Position numbers and translations under genes: made by a program. Shown piece by piece: positions 41,267-49,660 of a stretch of 64,000 nucleotides of DNA (position 1 is the first letter of the stretch; every line of letters begins with the position of its first letter). Location of the stretch: NCBI RefSeq assembly GCF_008086045.1, contig NZ_VSEY01000012.1, positions 1 through 64,000 of the forward strand. Direction: 5' to 3'. A model generated the notes under the pieces. The model saw only the letters and a list, made by a program, of their open reading frames with translations. It had not been told where the DNA came from and made no database searches. The stretch comes from Nonomuraea sp. PA05. GTDB lineage: Bacteria; Actinomycetota; Actinomycetes; Streptosporangiales; Streptosporangiaceae.

Positions 41267-42497
41267 GTGGTTCACCTCCTCTCGAGAAGAACCTGACCGG
41301 CCGGGACATGAGGCCGGCCAGGCTTGTCACCGCCACCAGGGCCGCCGCGAGGAGAAACACCGCGCGCGGCCCGGTGGCGGAAGCCAGGAGACCCGCGAGG
41401 AGAGCCCCCACGGGGAAGAAGCCGATCGAGGCCACGAGCAGCGCCGCGAACACGCGCCCGCGGACCTCGGCGGGAACCGCGGTCTGCACCACGGCCATCA
41501 GCAGCACGTTGGCGGCCGCGTTGGTGAAGCCGACGCCGAGGAACAGCAGCGTGGTCAGCGTGGCTCCGGCGGTGAGCCCGGCCGCGGCCAGCATGACGGC
41601 CTGCGGGAGCAGTAGCGCGACCGCCAGCCGCACCGGGTTCCGCGGCGTCGGCCGCGCCCCCACGAGAAGGCTGCCCAGCAGCGCCCCGAGCCCGAAGGCG
41701 CCCAGCACGATCCCGTACGCCGCGGCGAACGGTGCGACGGTCTGGTGCAGCAGAGCCGGCAGGCCGACCTCCAGGACCCCGGCGAAACCGATGTTGCCGA
41801 CGGCGGCCAGCGTCATGATGACCTTCAGCAGCGGAAGTTCCCGCATGACGCCACGCAGCCCGGCCGCGCGCGCCGCAGGCGCCATCGCGTCGTTCGCCGG
41901 TCGTCTCATGAGCCAGAGCGTCACCACGGACACGAGATAGGAGATCGCATCCACCGCCAGCGCGGGCCCGGCGCCGAAACGGGCGACGGCGACGCCCGCG
42001 ATCACCGGGCCGCCGAGGGCGACGGCCTGCGTGGTCGCGTAGTTGAGGCTGGTCGCCCGCTGGATGCGCGACTCGTCGACGATGGCCGGGATGATGGAGA
42101 AGCTGGCAGGCAGGAACGTTCCAGAAGCCAGGCCGAGTATCGCGGTGGCCGCGCACAGCTCCCACACTCCGGCCCTGCCCGTCCACGCCAGCAGGCACAG
42201 GACCCCGATGACGACCGCGCGGGCCACGTCGGCCGTCAGCATGATCTGACGCGGGGGGAACCGGTCCGCGAAGGGACCGCCGAGAAACAGCCCCGCGAGC
42301 CGCGCCGCGCCGTAAACCGTGAGGACCAGCGCCAGAGTCCCCGTGCCGTACCGTTGCAGGAGAATCGCCGGCAACGCGACGACGAAGAAGCGGTCGCCCA
42401 GCCCCGACAGCGCCTGGCCGGTGATCAGCAGTGCCAGCGGCGGCAGGCTGAGACGCCTGCCGGGCCGGATCATGCTGCGCGGCGTGGGGCTTGGCAT
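41250..42497 (-). CDS. MFS exporter (MFS_3/EntS-like) of the RiPP cassette
   Basis: About 415 residues with 12 membrane helices, beginning PPLALLITGQALSGLGDRFF, with the MFS loop GGPFADRFPPRQIM after helix 2. Helices 7-12 restart near LLKVIMTLAAVGNIGFAGVL. The group includes exporters of small peptides, siderophores and antibiotics. The ATG at 42497 has GAGGTC upstream; ATG 42530 is also in frame but lacks a site. The tail RGGEPHAVRD is encoded by DNA that also holds the peptide's ribosome site and start. Likely exports, and gives immunity to, the product. Confidence 0.88.
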   Translation of the reverse strand: MPSPTPRSMIRPGRRLSLPPLALLITGQALSGLGDRFFVVALPAILLQRYGTGTLALVLTVYGAARLAGLFLGGPFADRFPPRQIMLTADVARAVVIGVLCLLAWTGRAGVWELCAATAILGLASGTFLPASFSIIPAIVDESRIQRATSLNYATTQAVALGGPVIAGVAVARFGAGPALAVDAISYLVSVVTLWLMRRPANDAMAPAARAAGLRGVMRELPLLKVIMTLAAVGNIGFAGVLEVGLPALLHQTVAPFAAAYGIVLGAFGLGALLGSLLVGARPTPRNPVRLAVALLLPQAVMLAAAGLTAGATLTTLLFLGVGFTNAAANVLLMAVVQTAVPAEVRGRVFAALLVASIGFFPVGALLAGLLASATGPRAVFLLAAALVAVTSLAGLMSRPVRFFSRGGEPHAVRD

Positions 42498-42812
42498 GAA
42501 CGACCTCGCGATCTGTTTGCGGTTGAGCATGAGGGATTCGCGGGTTCGCTGGCAGCGGATGAGTCTCCTGTGACATCTATGCGGATCGGATCGCCCCGCC
42601 GAGGTCGCGCGTGGCACCGTTCGCGCAGGTCAGATCGTCATCGCGGGAATGACGGGGTGATGAGGTCTGGTCCGGTGGATGGGAGCGCCGCGGCCGTCGG
42701 CGGACGGTCCACTGCTGCTGGACGGGGCTGCACAGCCGCAGGACGGCTTGGGCGATCTCGTCGGCGGTGCCGCGCCGGTTGATGGGATGGAGGGCGGCGC
42801 TGCTCCGCCTCG

Positions 42813-42929
42813 GACGGCGGCACCCAGCTCATCGGCGAGTTGTCCACCCGCAGCTCCGGCTTCCGTGCTCGCTGGGCGCAGCACAACGTCCGCCTGCACC
42901 ACACCGGCGCCATCCGGCACGCCCGGTGA
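42813..42929 (+). pseudogene. Fragment of an MmyB-type XRE regulator (ligand-binding domain)
   Basis: This frame reads DGGTQLIGELSTRSSGFRAR and then WAQHNVRLHHTGAIRH before TGA. That is the segment before the C-terminus of MmyB-like (MLTR_LBD) regulators, where a GELSTRS...FRxRWAxHxVRxHxTG pattern is conserved. Both ends of the gene are missing. The fragment faces the truncated LuxR regulator and marks a rearrangement point. The rest of 42498-42997 holds the MFS promoter region and nothing else I can support. Confidence 0.65.
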
Positions 42930-42997
42930 TCAACGCCATCAGGACCAGGAGAAGCAGTCACGTTGATCGGGCGCGCTCGGGTGAAGGGCGGAGCAGG

Positions 42998-44983
42998 TCA
43001 GGCGATGAGGGTCCGGGCCACCTCGCCGTTGCCGCGCAGCGCTTCGGCCTGGCCGCGCAGCAGGTCGGCGGTCAGCACCCAGCGGCCCTGGCCAGTCTCC
43101 GCCGCGAGGCTGCCCGCCTCCATGGCCGCGGTCAGGCCCAGGACCGTGTCGCCCATCTGCGTCGCCGACCACGCCTGGTTCGTGAGGGCCTGAGCCAGCA
43201 GGCCCAGCCGTCTCTGGTCACGCAGCCCCGCGACGGCGCCGGTCAGGAAGACGCCGGCGGTGTCAGGCGCTCCCACCGCGCCCGCGGCCACACCGAGCAG
43301 GAACAGCCGCTCCGGGTCCAGCTCGACCTGGGACATCAGGTGTGACAGCCGCTCGACCACCACGGCTCCCCGCTCGACCGGGGCCGCGAGCGCCAGAACG
43401 TTGACCAGGCGAGCGTCCAGCGGGTCGAGGCCGAGCCGATCGGCCACGGTGAGCATGGCCTCGCGAAGGGCGGGTCCCGGGTTGGACCACCAGCACCTCA
43501 GGCTGATGGCGGCCAGCGCCCGCAGTGCGCGCTCGGGGTCGCCGGCCTGGAGCATCCGCTGGGCGATGGTCGCGTGACTCATGAGCCGGTCGGCGCCCGA
43601 CCAGCCACCGGTCGCGATCTCCTGCAGCCAGTGCAGGCGTACCCGCTCGGCCGGGGGCAGGTCGTGCTCGGCGACGACACGTACCAGCTGGGCGTAGGCC
43701 TTGGCGTCGCCGAGGTCGTACGCCGTCTCCGCGGCCTCCAGGAGCAGGCCGGCCCGGTCCGCGGGGCCGGCGCGCAGCCGCGCCGCTCGTTCCAGTGCCG
43801 CCACCGACGTGGCCAGCGCCCCGCGGCGGCGTGCCCGCTCGGCCACGACGGTCAGCTCGGCGGCGAGTTCCTCGTCGGGTCCCATCGTCGCGGCCGCGCG
43901 GTGCCACACCCGGCGGTCGGCGTCCTGCAGCACCTGCGCGAGCGCGGCGTGCGTCCGCCGTCGTTGCGCCGGGCCTGCTTGCTGACATATCGACGAGCGG
44001 ACCAGCGGGTGGCGGAAGCGCACCCGGTAGACGGGGTCGATGTCCAGCAGGCGGGCGGAGACGGCCGGTTCGAGCGTCGCGGGGCTGACCGGCTCACCCG
44101 TGACCGGATCGCCCGTGGCTGGCTCACCCGTGGCTGGGGAGCCCGCGGCGGGTGATTCCGTGACGAGCGAGCCGGCGGCGAGGATCTCGTCCAGCCGGTC
44201 CCCGTCGTTGAGCGCGGCGACCAGCAGCAGCGACCGTGCCGGAGCGGGAAGTTCGGCGACCACGACGCCGAACGTGCGCTCCAGCCGGGTGGTGAGCGGC
44301 AGCGAGGCGGGCGGCAGCGTGTCCGCGCCGAACCGGGCCGCGACGACGGCGAGCTCCATCAGGCCGAGCGGGTTGCCCGCCGCCTCGGCGAGGACCCTGG
44401 CGCGCAGGTCGGGACGTAGGCCGGGCGCGTGGCGGTCGAGCAGCGCGGTGGCGTGCGCCTGGTCCAGCGGTTCGACGCGCAGCTCGGGCAGCCCGGCCCC
44501 GGCCAGCCTGGCCTCGCACTCCTCGCCGTCCCGCATCGCCATCAGCAGCAGGACCGGATCGGCCCGCAACCGCCGTCCGACGAACGTCAGGGCCTCCCAG
44601 CTCGGCCGGTCCAGCCACTGCGCGTCCTCCACCGCCAGGACCAGCGGCTGACCGCCGGCGGCGTCGGTGAGCGTCGTCAGGACGGTGAGGGCGACCTGGT
44701 AGGGGCTGTCCTCCTCGGGCATGGCGGCACTGCCGGTGAGCTGGCGCACCAGCGCGTCCAGGCCGGCGAAGGGAAGGCGGAACTCGGCCTGGACCGCCGT
44801 GACGCTCAGCACCCGCAGATCTCGCCCGGCCACCTCGGCGGTGGCCGCCGACAGCAGGGCGGACTTGCCCACCCCCGCCTCGCCGCGCAGGATGCACGTC
44901 CCGCCCCGCTCGGGGAGGCGATCGAGCAGAGCGCGTAGTTCCGTCAGCTCGCTGTCCCGCCCCACCAGGGGGTGTGTCGCCAT
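42998..44983 (-). CDS. AAA-type LuxR regulator truncated before its C-terminal HTH
   Basis: A 661-residue protein starting MATHPLVGRDSELTELRALL with Walker A GEAGVGKSA (34-42), Walker B LVLAVEDAQWLD and the helical regulatory repeats of LAL/MalT-like regulators. Normal relatives have about 900-950 residues and end in a LuxR HTH; this one stops at EVARTLIA. The next bases carry an MmyB fragment on the other strand, so the end was lost by rearrangement. A 15-bp repeat encodes a T/G/P-rich insert at about residues 275-300. Without the HTH it probably cannot activate transcription. The ATG at 44983 has a weak ribosome site. Confidence 0.85.
   Translation of the reverse strand: MATHPLVGRDSELTELRALLDRLPERGGTCILRGEAGVGKSALLSAATAEVAGRDLRVLSVTAVQAEFRLPFAGLDALVRQLTGSAAMPEEDSPYQVALTVLTTLTDAAGGQPLVLAVEDAQWLDRPSWEALTFVGRRLRADPVLLLMAMRDGEECEARLAGAGLPELRVEPLDQAHATALLDRHAPGLRPDLRARVLAEAAGNPLGLMELAVVAARFGADTLPPASLPLTTRLERTFGVVVAELPAPARSLLLVAALNDGDRLDEILAAGSLVTESPAAGSPATGEPATGDPVTGEPVSPATLEPAVSARLLDIDPVYRVRFRHPLVRSSICQQAGPAQRRRTHAALAQVLQDADRRVWHRAAATMGPDEELAAELTVVAERARRRGALATSVAALERAARLRAGPADRAGLLLEAAETAYDLGDAKAYAQLVRVVAEHDLPPAERVRLHWLQEIATGGWSGADRLMSHATIAQRMLQAGDPERALRALAAISLRCWWSNPGPALREAMLTVADRLGLDPLDARLVNVLALAAPVERGAVVVERLSHLMSQVELDPERLFLLGVAAGAVGAPDTAGVFLTGAVAGLRDQRRLGLLAQALTNQAWSATQMGDTVLGLTAAMEAGSLAAETGQGRWVLTADLLRGQAEALRGNGEVARTLIA
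44085..44159 (-). repeat. 15-bp tandem repeat in the truncated LuxR gene
   Basis: Five degenerate 15-bp units (for example GTGACCGGATCGCCC and GTGGCTGGCTCACCC on the + strand) encode a SPATG/EPATG/DPVTG series within a loop of the ATPase domain region. In frame throughout. Confidence 0.7.
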
Positions 44984-45073
44984 CGGGCCTCCACGGTGCC
45001 AGGCAGCGGTGAGCCGCGCCGACGGACCGCCGACATCCTCCCCTCCCGCCTCCGCCTTGTCCATCGGCGGCGA

Positions 45074-45091
45074 TTGCGTCATTTGACGCAA
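45074..45091. promoter_or_regulatory. 18-bp perfect palindrome
   Basis: TTGCGTCATTTGACGCAA (8+2+8) lies between the divergent LuxR and small secreted protein genes, 91 and 88 bp from the two starts. A dimeric regulator site is likely; the regulator is unknown. Confidence 0.6.
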
Positions 45092-45178
45092 GCGACGGAC
45101 CCTTTCCCGCGATGAAACTCCGGAGGGAGGAGTGAGCTCCCCGTCCCACCGCCAGAAGAGCAGGAAAGGGGAAAGCAG

Positions 45179-45523
45179 ATGAAGGTCAAGAACACCCTCA
45201 GGGCCACGGCCGTCGCGCTGACGCTGGCCGTCGCGGGCACGGCTCTCGCCGCCCAGCCCGCCTCGGCCTCCACCAAGATCTACTACATGAGCACCCAGGG
45301 CGAGTACGACAACAACCCCGGCAACGGGGCCCAGGCCTGGGTCTGGGTGTGGAGCAACGGCGCCGCGGGAGGCCGCATCGTCTGGGAGCACTACGACGGG
45401 ACAGGCGGCACCATGTACGTCGGGCACGGAGTCTCCGCCAGCCGCAACGTCTCCAAGGACATCTGGAGAGCACGGGTCTGCGAGCACTACTCCGGGACCT
45501 ACAGCTGCTCCCCCTGGTACTGA
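45179..45523 (+). CDS. Small secreted protein, unknown function
   Basis: A 114-residue protein with a signal peptide ending AAQPASAS (about residue 31). The mature part is aromatic-rich (KIYYMSTQGEYDNNPGNGAQ, then AWVWVWSNGAAGGRIVWEHY) and has two cysteines near the end (RVCEHYSGTYSCSPWY) that probably pair. No family recognised; size and composition resemble small secreted beta-sandwich proteins. The ATG at 45179 follows GGGGAAAG. It precedes the CdtB-like giant protein gene by 175 bp in the same direction, so a joint role is possible. Confidence 0.75.
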   Translation: MKVKNTLRATAVALTLAVAGTALAAQPASASTKIYYMSTQGEYDNNPGNGAQAWVWVWSNGAAGGRIVWEHYDGTGGTMYVGHGVSASRNVSKDIWRARVCEHYSGTYSCSPWY

Positions 45524-45698
45524 CACGGCGAGGCGGAGTGCCGGGCGCGCCCTGACTCGCCGCCCTTCCACTCCCCCGCACCCGCATCCTCCATGGCGCT
45601 GAGTGCCGCCGGGCTATGGCCCTTCCGGCGGCGGGGTCGTCGCGTCGGCCCCGCCGCCTCCAGCACGACCAGCGCCATGTCGTAGAAACGAGGGTCAC

Positions 45699-48600
45699 GT
45701 GAAACACCTACGACCAGTGGCCGTTCTCCTGTCCGGCCTGCTCCTGCCGTTACCAGCGCCGGCGCTCGCCGCGGCGGCGCCCGCCGCGGCAAGCGTCTCG
45801 GCGACCGTCTCGGCCGCGGCCGACCCTGATTTGAGCTACGCCAACCGCTCGCTTCCAGCTCCCGGCCTGCCGGACTGGTCGCGCGTCGGCTACCTGGGCG
45901 GCCAGCGGCTGCCCGGCGACGGCGACGTGTCCGGCGACCCCGCATGCCGCATCACGGCGCAACAGCTCACCTCCGCCTACGGGGTGGTCCCGGACGACGG
46001 CGCCGACGACACCACGGGCCTCCAGAACGCGATCGACCACATCAAGAGCCAGTGCTCACCGCAGGCCAACTACCACCGTCTCTCGCTCATCTCGCTGCCG
46101 TCCGGACGCATCGACGTGTCCCGGCAGATCTACGTCGACGCCAGCTTCCTCATCCTGCGCGGGCAGGGCTCCGGCGCGGGCGGCACCCGGCTGGTGTTCC
46201 GGCCGGACCTCAACACCCGCTACGACACGGTGACCGCCGACGGCAGCCGCTGGAACCAGGACGGCATGGAGTACGGCAGCGGCAACGACGTCGGCAAGGG
46301 CGGCTGGATCTGGCCGGGCCGGGGCATGCTGAGAGTCCAGACCCGCGACGTGGCCGACAGGTACCAGAACGAGTGGTCCAGCGCGCCGGCCAACCGCAAG
46401 GACCTGTTCGAGGGCAGCGTCAACCAGCACTGGGTCTCCGGCGTCAAGCTGGGCCCCCGATCCGACGATCCGGGCTTCTCCGCCCGGCAGGGCCACCGCA
46501 TCGTGCAACTGATCGCGAACGCCGACATGAGCAGGTTCACGCTGGGCGGCTACGTCTGGGTGGGCGCCGCCAACAGCCTGAACTTCTACGCGCAGCAGGG
46601 CGTCAGCGACCGGAGCCTGATGGAGAACCTGCACATGCGCCAGCAGATGTTCCGGGTCGTCCAGAAGGACACGACCGCCAAGACGATCATGCTGGACCGC
46701 CCGCTGGAGTACGACCTTCCCGTCGACTCCACCTCCGACGGCTCTCCCCCGCTGTTCGGCGACACCCCGTTCGCCAGCAAGGTCACGCCGCTGAGAATCG
46801 TGGAAGGCGTCGGTTTCGAGAGCTTCGCCTTCACCCAGGACATGAGCGGCCTGCCGAAGCTGAGCGGCGGCACGTACGCGCCGACCCCCGCCCAGGCCGT
46901 GAACAACTACGGCAACATGGCGCCCGAGTACGCGATGCACGGCATCGTCTTCAAATGGGCCGCCAACAACTGGGCGCGCGACCTGAACGGCACGATGACC
47001 GGCTCACACCCGGTCGTCACCGAGGTGGCGCGCAACCTGCAGATCGAGCGCAACTCCTTCGACGGCGCCTGGAACAAGGGCAAGGGCGGCAACGGCTACC
47101 TGCGCGGCAGCCGCGTGTGGGACTCCCTGTACGCCTACAACCACAGCAGGAACCTGCGTCACTTCACCTTCCAGTGGTCGGCCAGCGGCAACGTCGCCTT
47201 CCGCAACGACCTGGACTCCGACCTGAACCTGCACGGCGGGTGGGAGCGTTACAACCTGTTCGAGCAGAACACCGTGACGGTCCCGTACGCGCACCGTTCG
47301 GGCAACTGTGAGGCCAACTGCGGCGGGGAGGGCGGCGAGACCGAGGAGGGAACCTGGTACCCGATCTGGTGGGGGGCCGGGCCCAAGGCGGCCAAGTGGT
47401 CGGGGTCCTCGGGGCCGCAGAACGTCTTCCACCACAACACGCTGATCAAGCAGACCACACCGGGCGGGGAGTTCGTCCAGTATTCGCCGTACTCGTCGGG
47501 CAGCGCCGGCACCGCCTTCCAGTTCGGCTCCGACAACGCCGACCCGCGCCGGTTCGCGCCGCTGAGCCAGGGCGGCCAGCCGATCCCCGACTGGACCGGC
47601 CGGGAGACCCTCGACTTCGCCGGGCAGGGCGTGGTGAGCTTCGCGGCGGGCAGGCGGCCCTCGCTGTTCCTGCGCGACGCCGGCCAGCTCGACCCCCGCG
47701 ACGCCAACAGCCGCAGGGTGGTGACCTGGAACATGCAGGGCGCGGGCACCAGGGCCGGCGGCTGGGGCGACGACGTCAGCGGCGAGTACGAGTCCAAGTA
47801 CCAGCAAGGGGTGCTGCAGCTCGCGGCGCAGAACGACGCCGGAATCGTCCTCCTGCAAGAGGCGGGCAGCCCGCCCGCGGGCGGCACGCACCAGCAGGAC
47901 ATCCCGCAGAACGCCTTCACCCGCGCGGACGGCTCCCAGCCTCCGGTCCGCGAGTTCCGCTACGGCGGGACGGCGAGCCGGCCGCAGGGACACCTCTACT
48001 GGCTGCACACGGACACCTCCGGCCACAACCCGCCCAACCGGGTCAACCTAGCCATCGCCACCCGCGCGAGAGCCGAGAACGTGTTCGTCGTCGCGTCCGC
48101 CATCCAGGGGGCCAGGCCCGCGCTCGGCGTCACCATCGACGGCGTCACCTACTTCACGGTGCACGGATTCGCGACGGGTGGCGGCGACATGCCCGGCCTG
48201 CTGGACGCCATCAGGACCCGCATGGCCACCGCGGGCCCCAACGGGACGGCGCTGCCCTGGATCGTCATGGGCGACTTCAACCGCGACCCGGACAACCTGC
48301 GCAACGCGCTGACCGGCCAGTTCATCGTGCATGCCCCGCCGGCGCCGACGCATCCCACTCAGCCGCGCCAGGACGAGAACGGCAACCGCATCCCGTCCAG
48401 GCGCCTGGACTACGCGGTCACGCCGACCGCCGCCAACGCCCCTGTCGTCACCGCGTCGGCCGTGGCCGACCGCATGCTGCTGTCGGACCACTACCCGGTG
48501 GTGTACGAGATCGGCGACCTGCCGGATCCCCCCGAACCCTCGGGAACGGAACAAGTACCGGCACCGCGGGAGACGGCTGTACTTCGCAACGCGAGCACCA

Positions 48601-49430
48601 CCAACGTGGCCGGCCCTCAGGGCAGCACGCACGTGGTCGGCGACGTGGCCCTCGACCCGGCCAATCTGCCGGCGCAGACCTGGAATCTGGCGTTCGAGCC
48701 CGAGTTCCCCGGCTACTACCGGCTGGTCCACCAGCTGAGCGCCCGCTATCTGGGCCAGGAGGGCAGCGTCCGCGACGCGCGGACCGTCCTGTGGCCGAAC
48801 GAGGCGGCCGACCAGCTCTGGCGCCCGGTCTACCAGGGCGACGGCACCTGGACCCTGCAGAACCTGGTCACCGACCAGCTCCTCACGGCGGTCGGCGGCG
48901 GCGCCGCGCTGGCGGGCCGCGACGCCGACGGCTCCGCCGCCCAGCGCTGGTTCCTCCAGGACCCCGGCGAGGCGGACCATCTCCTCGAGGTCGCCCTGCA
49001 CGAGCCTTCGGGGTTGCGGTTCGTCGTCAACGTCGAGGGCGCCTCCACCGCGGAGAACACCCGGGTGATCCTGTACGCCGACACCGACGAGCCCAACGAG
49101 CGCTTCACCCCGGTGTCCGCGGGCCGGACCGGCGGGGAGGACTGCCGGTACCTCATCTACCGCGGCAAGTACCTCAACTCGACGGCCTCCACGACGGTGC
49201 CGCTGATCGGCAACGGGGTCACGCTGAACGCCTTCCAGCCCGACGACGACGGCTACCTGTGGTGCGACACCCTGGACCCGCAGGGTGGCGGCCGTTCGCT
49301 GAACAACCACTCGTTCGCCCTCGGGACGGATGAGCGCATGTTCCTCACCGCGAACGGGGAGAACGCCCAGCTCACCATCGCGCCCAGCTTCTCTCCGCAG
49401 GTCTGGGCGTTGTTGCGGGTCACGGAGTGA
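45699..49430 (+). CDS. Secreted three-part protein: beta-helix, CdtB-like nuclease, C-terminal lectin-like region
   Basis: A 1243-residue secreted protein. Signal peptide about 1-30. Residues about 90-640 look like a pectate-lyase-type right-handed beta-helix (GVVPDDGADDTTGLQNAIDH). Residues about 674-945 match cytolethal distending toxin subunit B, an endonuclease/exonuclease/phosphatase-fold DNase: TWNMQG (W677), LLQEAGSPP (E721), RVNLAIATR, YFTVHGFATGGGD (H822), GDFNRDP (D859, N861), LDYAV (D904) and SDHYPV (D930, H931). All expected catalytic positions are kept. Residues about 960-1243 are beta-trefoil/lectin-like (LVHQLSARYLGQEGS, LQNLVTDQLLTAVGGG, QRWFLQDP), recalling CdtA/CdtC. GTG at 45699 follows GAGGGT. 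Toxin function is inferred. Confidence 0.85.
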   Translation: MKHLRPVAVLLSGLLLPLPAPALAAAAPAAASVSATVSAAADPDLSYANRSLPAPGLPDWSRVGYLGGQRLPGDGDVSGDPACRITAQQLTSAYGVVPDDGADDTTGLQNAIDHIKSQCSPQANYHRLSLISLPSGRIDVSRQIYVDASFLILRGQGSGAGGTRLVFRPDLNTRYDTVTADGSRWNQDGMEYGSGNDVGKGGWIWPGRGMLRVQTRDVADRYQNEWSSAPANRKDLFEGSVNQHWVSGVKLGPRSDDPGFSARQGHRIVQLIANADMSRFTLGGYVWVGAANSLNFYAQQGVSDRSLMENLHMRQQMFRVVQKDTTAKTIMLDRPLEYDLPVDSTSDGSPPLFGDTPFASKVTPLRIVEGVGFESFAFTQDMSGLPKLSGGTYAPTPAQAVNNYGNMAPEYAMHGIVFKWAANNWARDLNGTMTGSHPVVTEVARNLQIERNSFDGAWNKGKGGNGYLRGSRVWDSLYAYNHSRNLRHFTFQWSASGNVAFRNDLDSDLNLHGGWERYNLFEQNTVTVPYAHRSGNCEANCGGEGGETEEGTWYPIWWGAGPKAAKWSGSSGPQNVFHHNTLIKQTTPGGEFVQYSPYSSGSAGTAFQFGSDNADPRRFAPLSQGGQPIPDWTGRETLDFAGQGVVSFAAGRRPSLFLRDAGQLDPRDANSRRVVTWNMQGAGTRAGGWGDDVSGEYESKYQQGVLQLAAQNDAGIVLLQEAGSPPAGGTHQQDIPQNAFTRADGSQPPVREFRYGGTASRPQGHLYWLHTDTSGHNPPNRVNLAIATRARAENVFVVASAIQGARPALGVTIDGVTYFTVHGFATGGGDMPGLLDAIRTRMATAGPNGTALPWIVMGDFNRDPDNLRNALTGQFIVHAPPAPTHPTQPRQDENGNRIPSRRLDYAVTPTAANAPVVTASAVADRMLLSDHYPVVYEIGDLPDPPEPSGTEQVPAPRETAVLRNASTTNVAGPQGSTHVVGDVALDPANLPAQTWNLAFEPEFPGYYRLVHQLSARYLGQEGSVRDARTVLWPNEAADQLWRPVYQGDGTWTLQNLVTDQLLTAVGGGAALAGRDADGSAAQRWFLQDPGEADHLLEVALHEPSGLRFVVNVEGASTAENTRVILYADTDEPNERFTPVSAGRTGGEDCRYLIYRGKYLNSTASTTVPLIGNGVTLNAFQPDDDGYLWCDTLDPQGGGRSLNNHSFALGTDERMFLTANGENAQLTIAPSFSPQVWALLRVTE

Positions 49431-49438
49431 TCGAAGGA

Positions 49439-49462
49439 GGCCCGGACAGCGCCGTCCGGGCC
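49439..49462. terminator. Hairpin terminator after the CdtB-like gene
   Basis: GGCCCGGAC and GTCCGGGCC form a perfect 9-bp stem with an AGCGCC loop, starting nine bases after the stop codon. Confidence 0.7.
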
Positions 49463-49587
49463 CCTTCGCGGGCGACCAGCGGATGACCGGCGGCGACCTC
49501 TCGCCGGCCGCGCGGCTGGACCGTGACCTCGGGGCGTGCGGTCAGGTTGTGGTACCACTGCGGGGGTGCCGGCACCTGAATCCACAA

Positions 49588-49614
49588 GAATTAGTAGTAT
49601 TTTTTCCCTAATTC
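49588..49614. promoter_or_regulatory. AT-rich inverted repeat before the beta-galactosidase gene
   Basis: GAATTAG (49588-49594) and CTAATTC (49608-49614) flank a T-run in an AT-rich island that is unusual for this DNA. A GTAC-T-GTAC element follows at 49618-49626. It lies about 50-70 bp before the GH35 start and may be promoter plus operator for the galactoside operon. Confidence 0.45.
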
Positions 49615-49660
49615 ATAGTACTGTACAGCCGCTGTAGGGCCCTGAAGGAAAGGTGCAGCC

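Noticed and set aside
45699..49430. True tripartite cdtABC operon
   Set aside because: There are no separate cdtA or cdtC genes; all parts lie on one frame.
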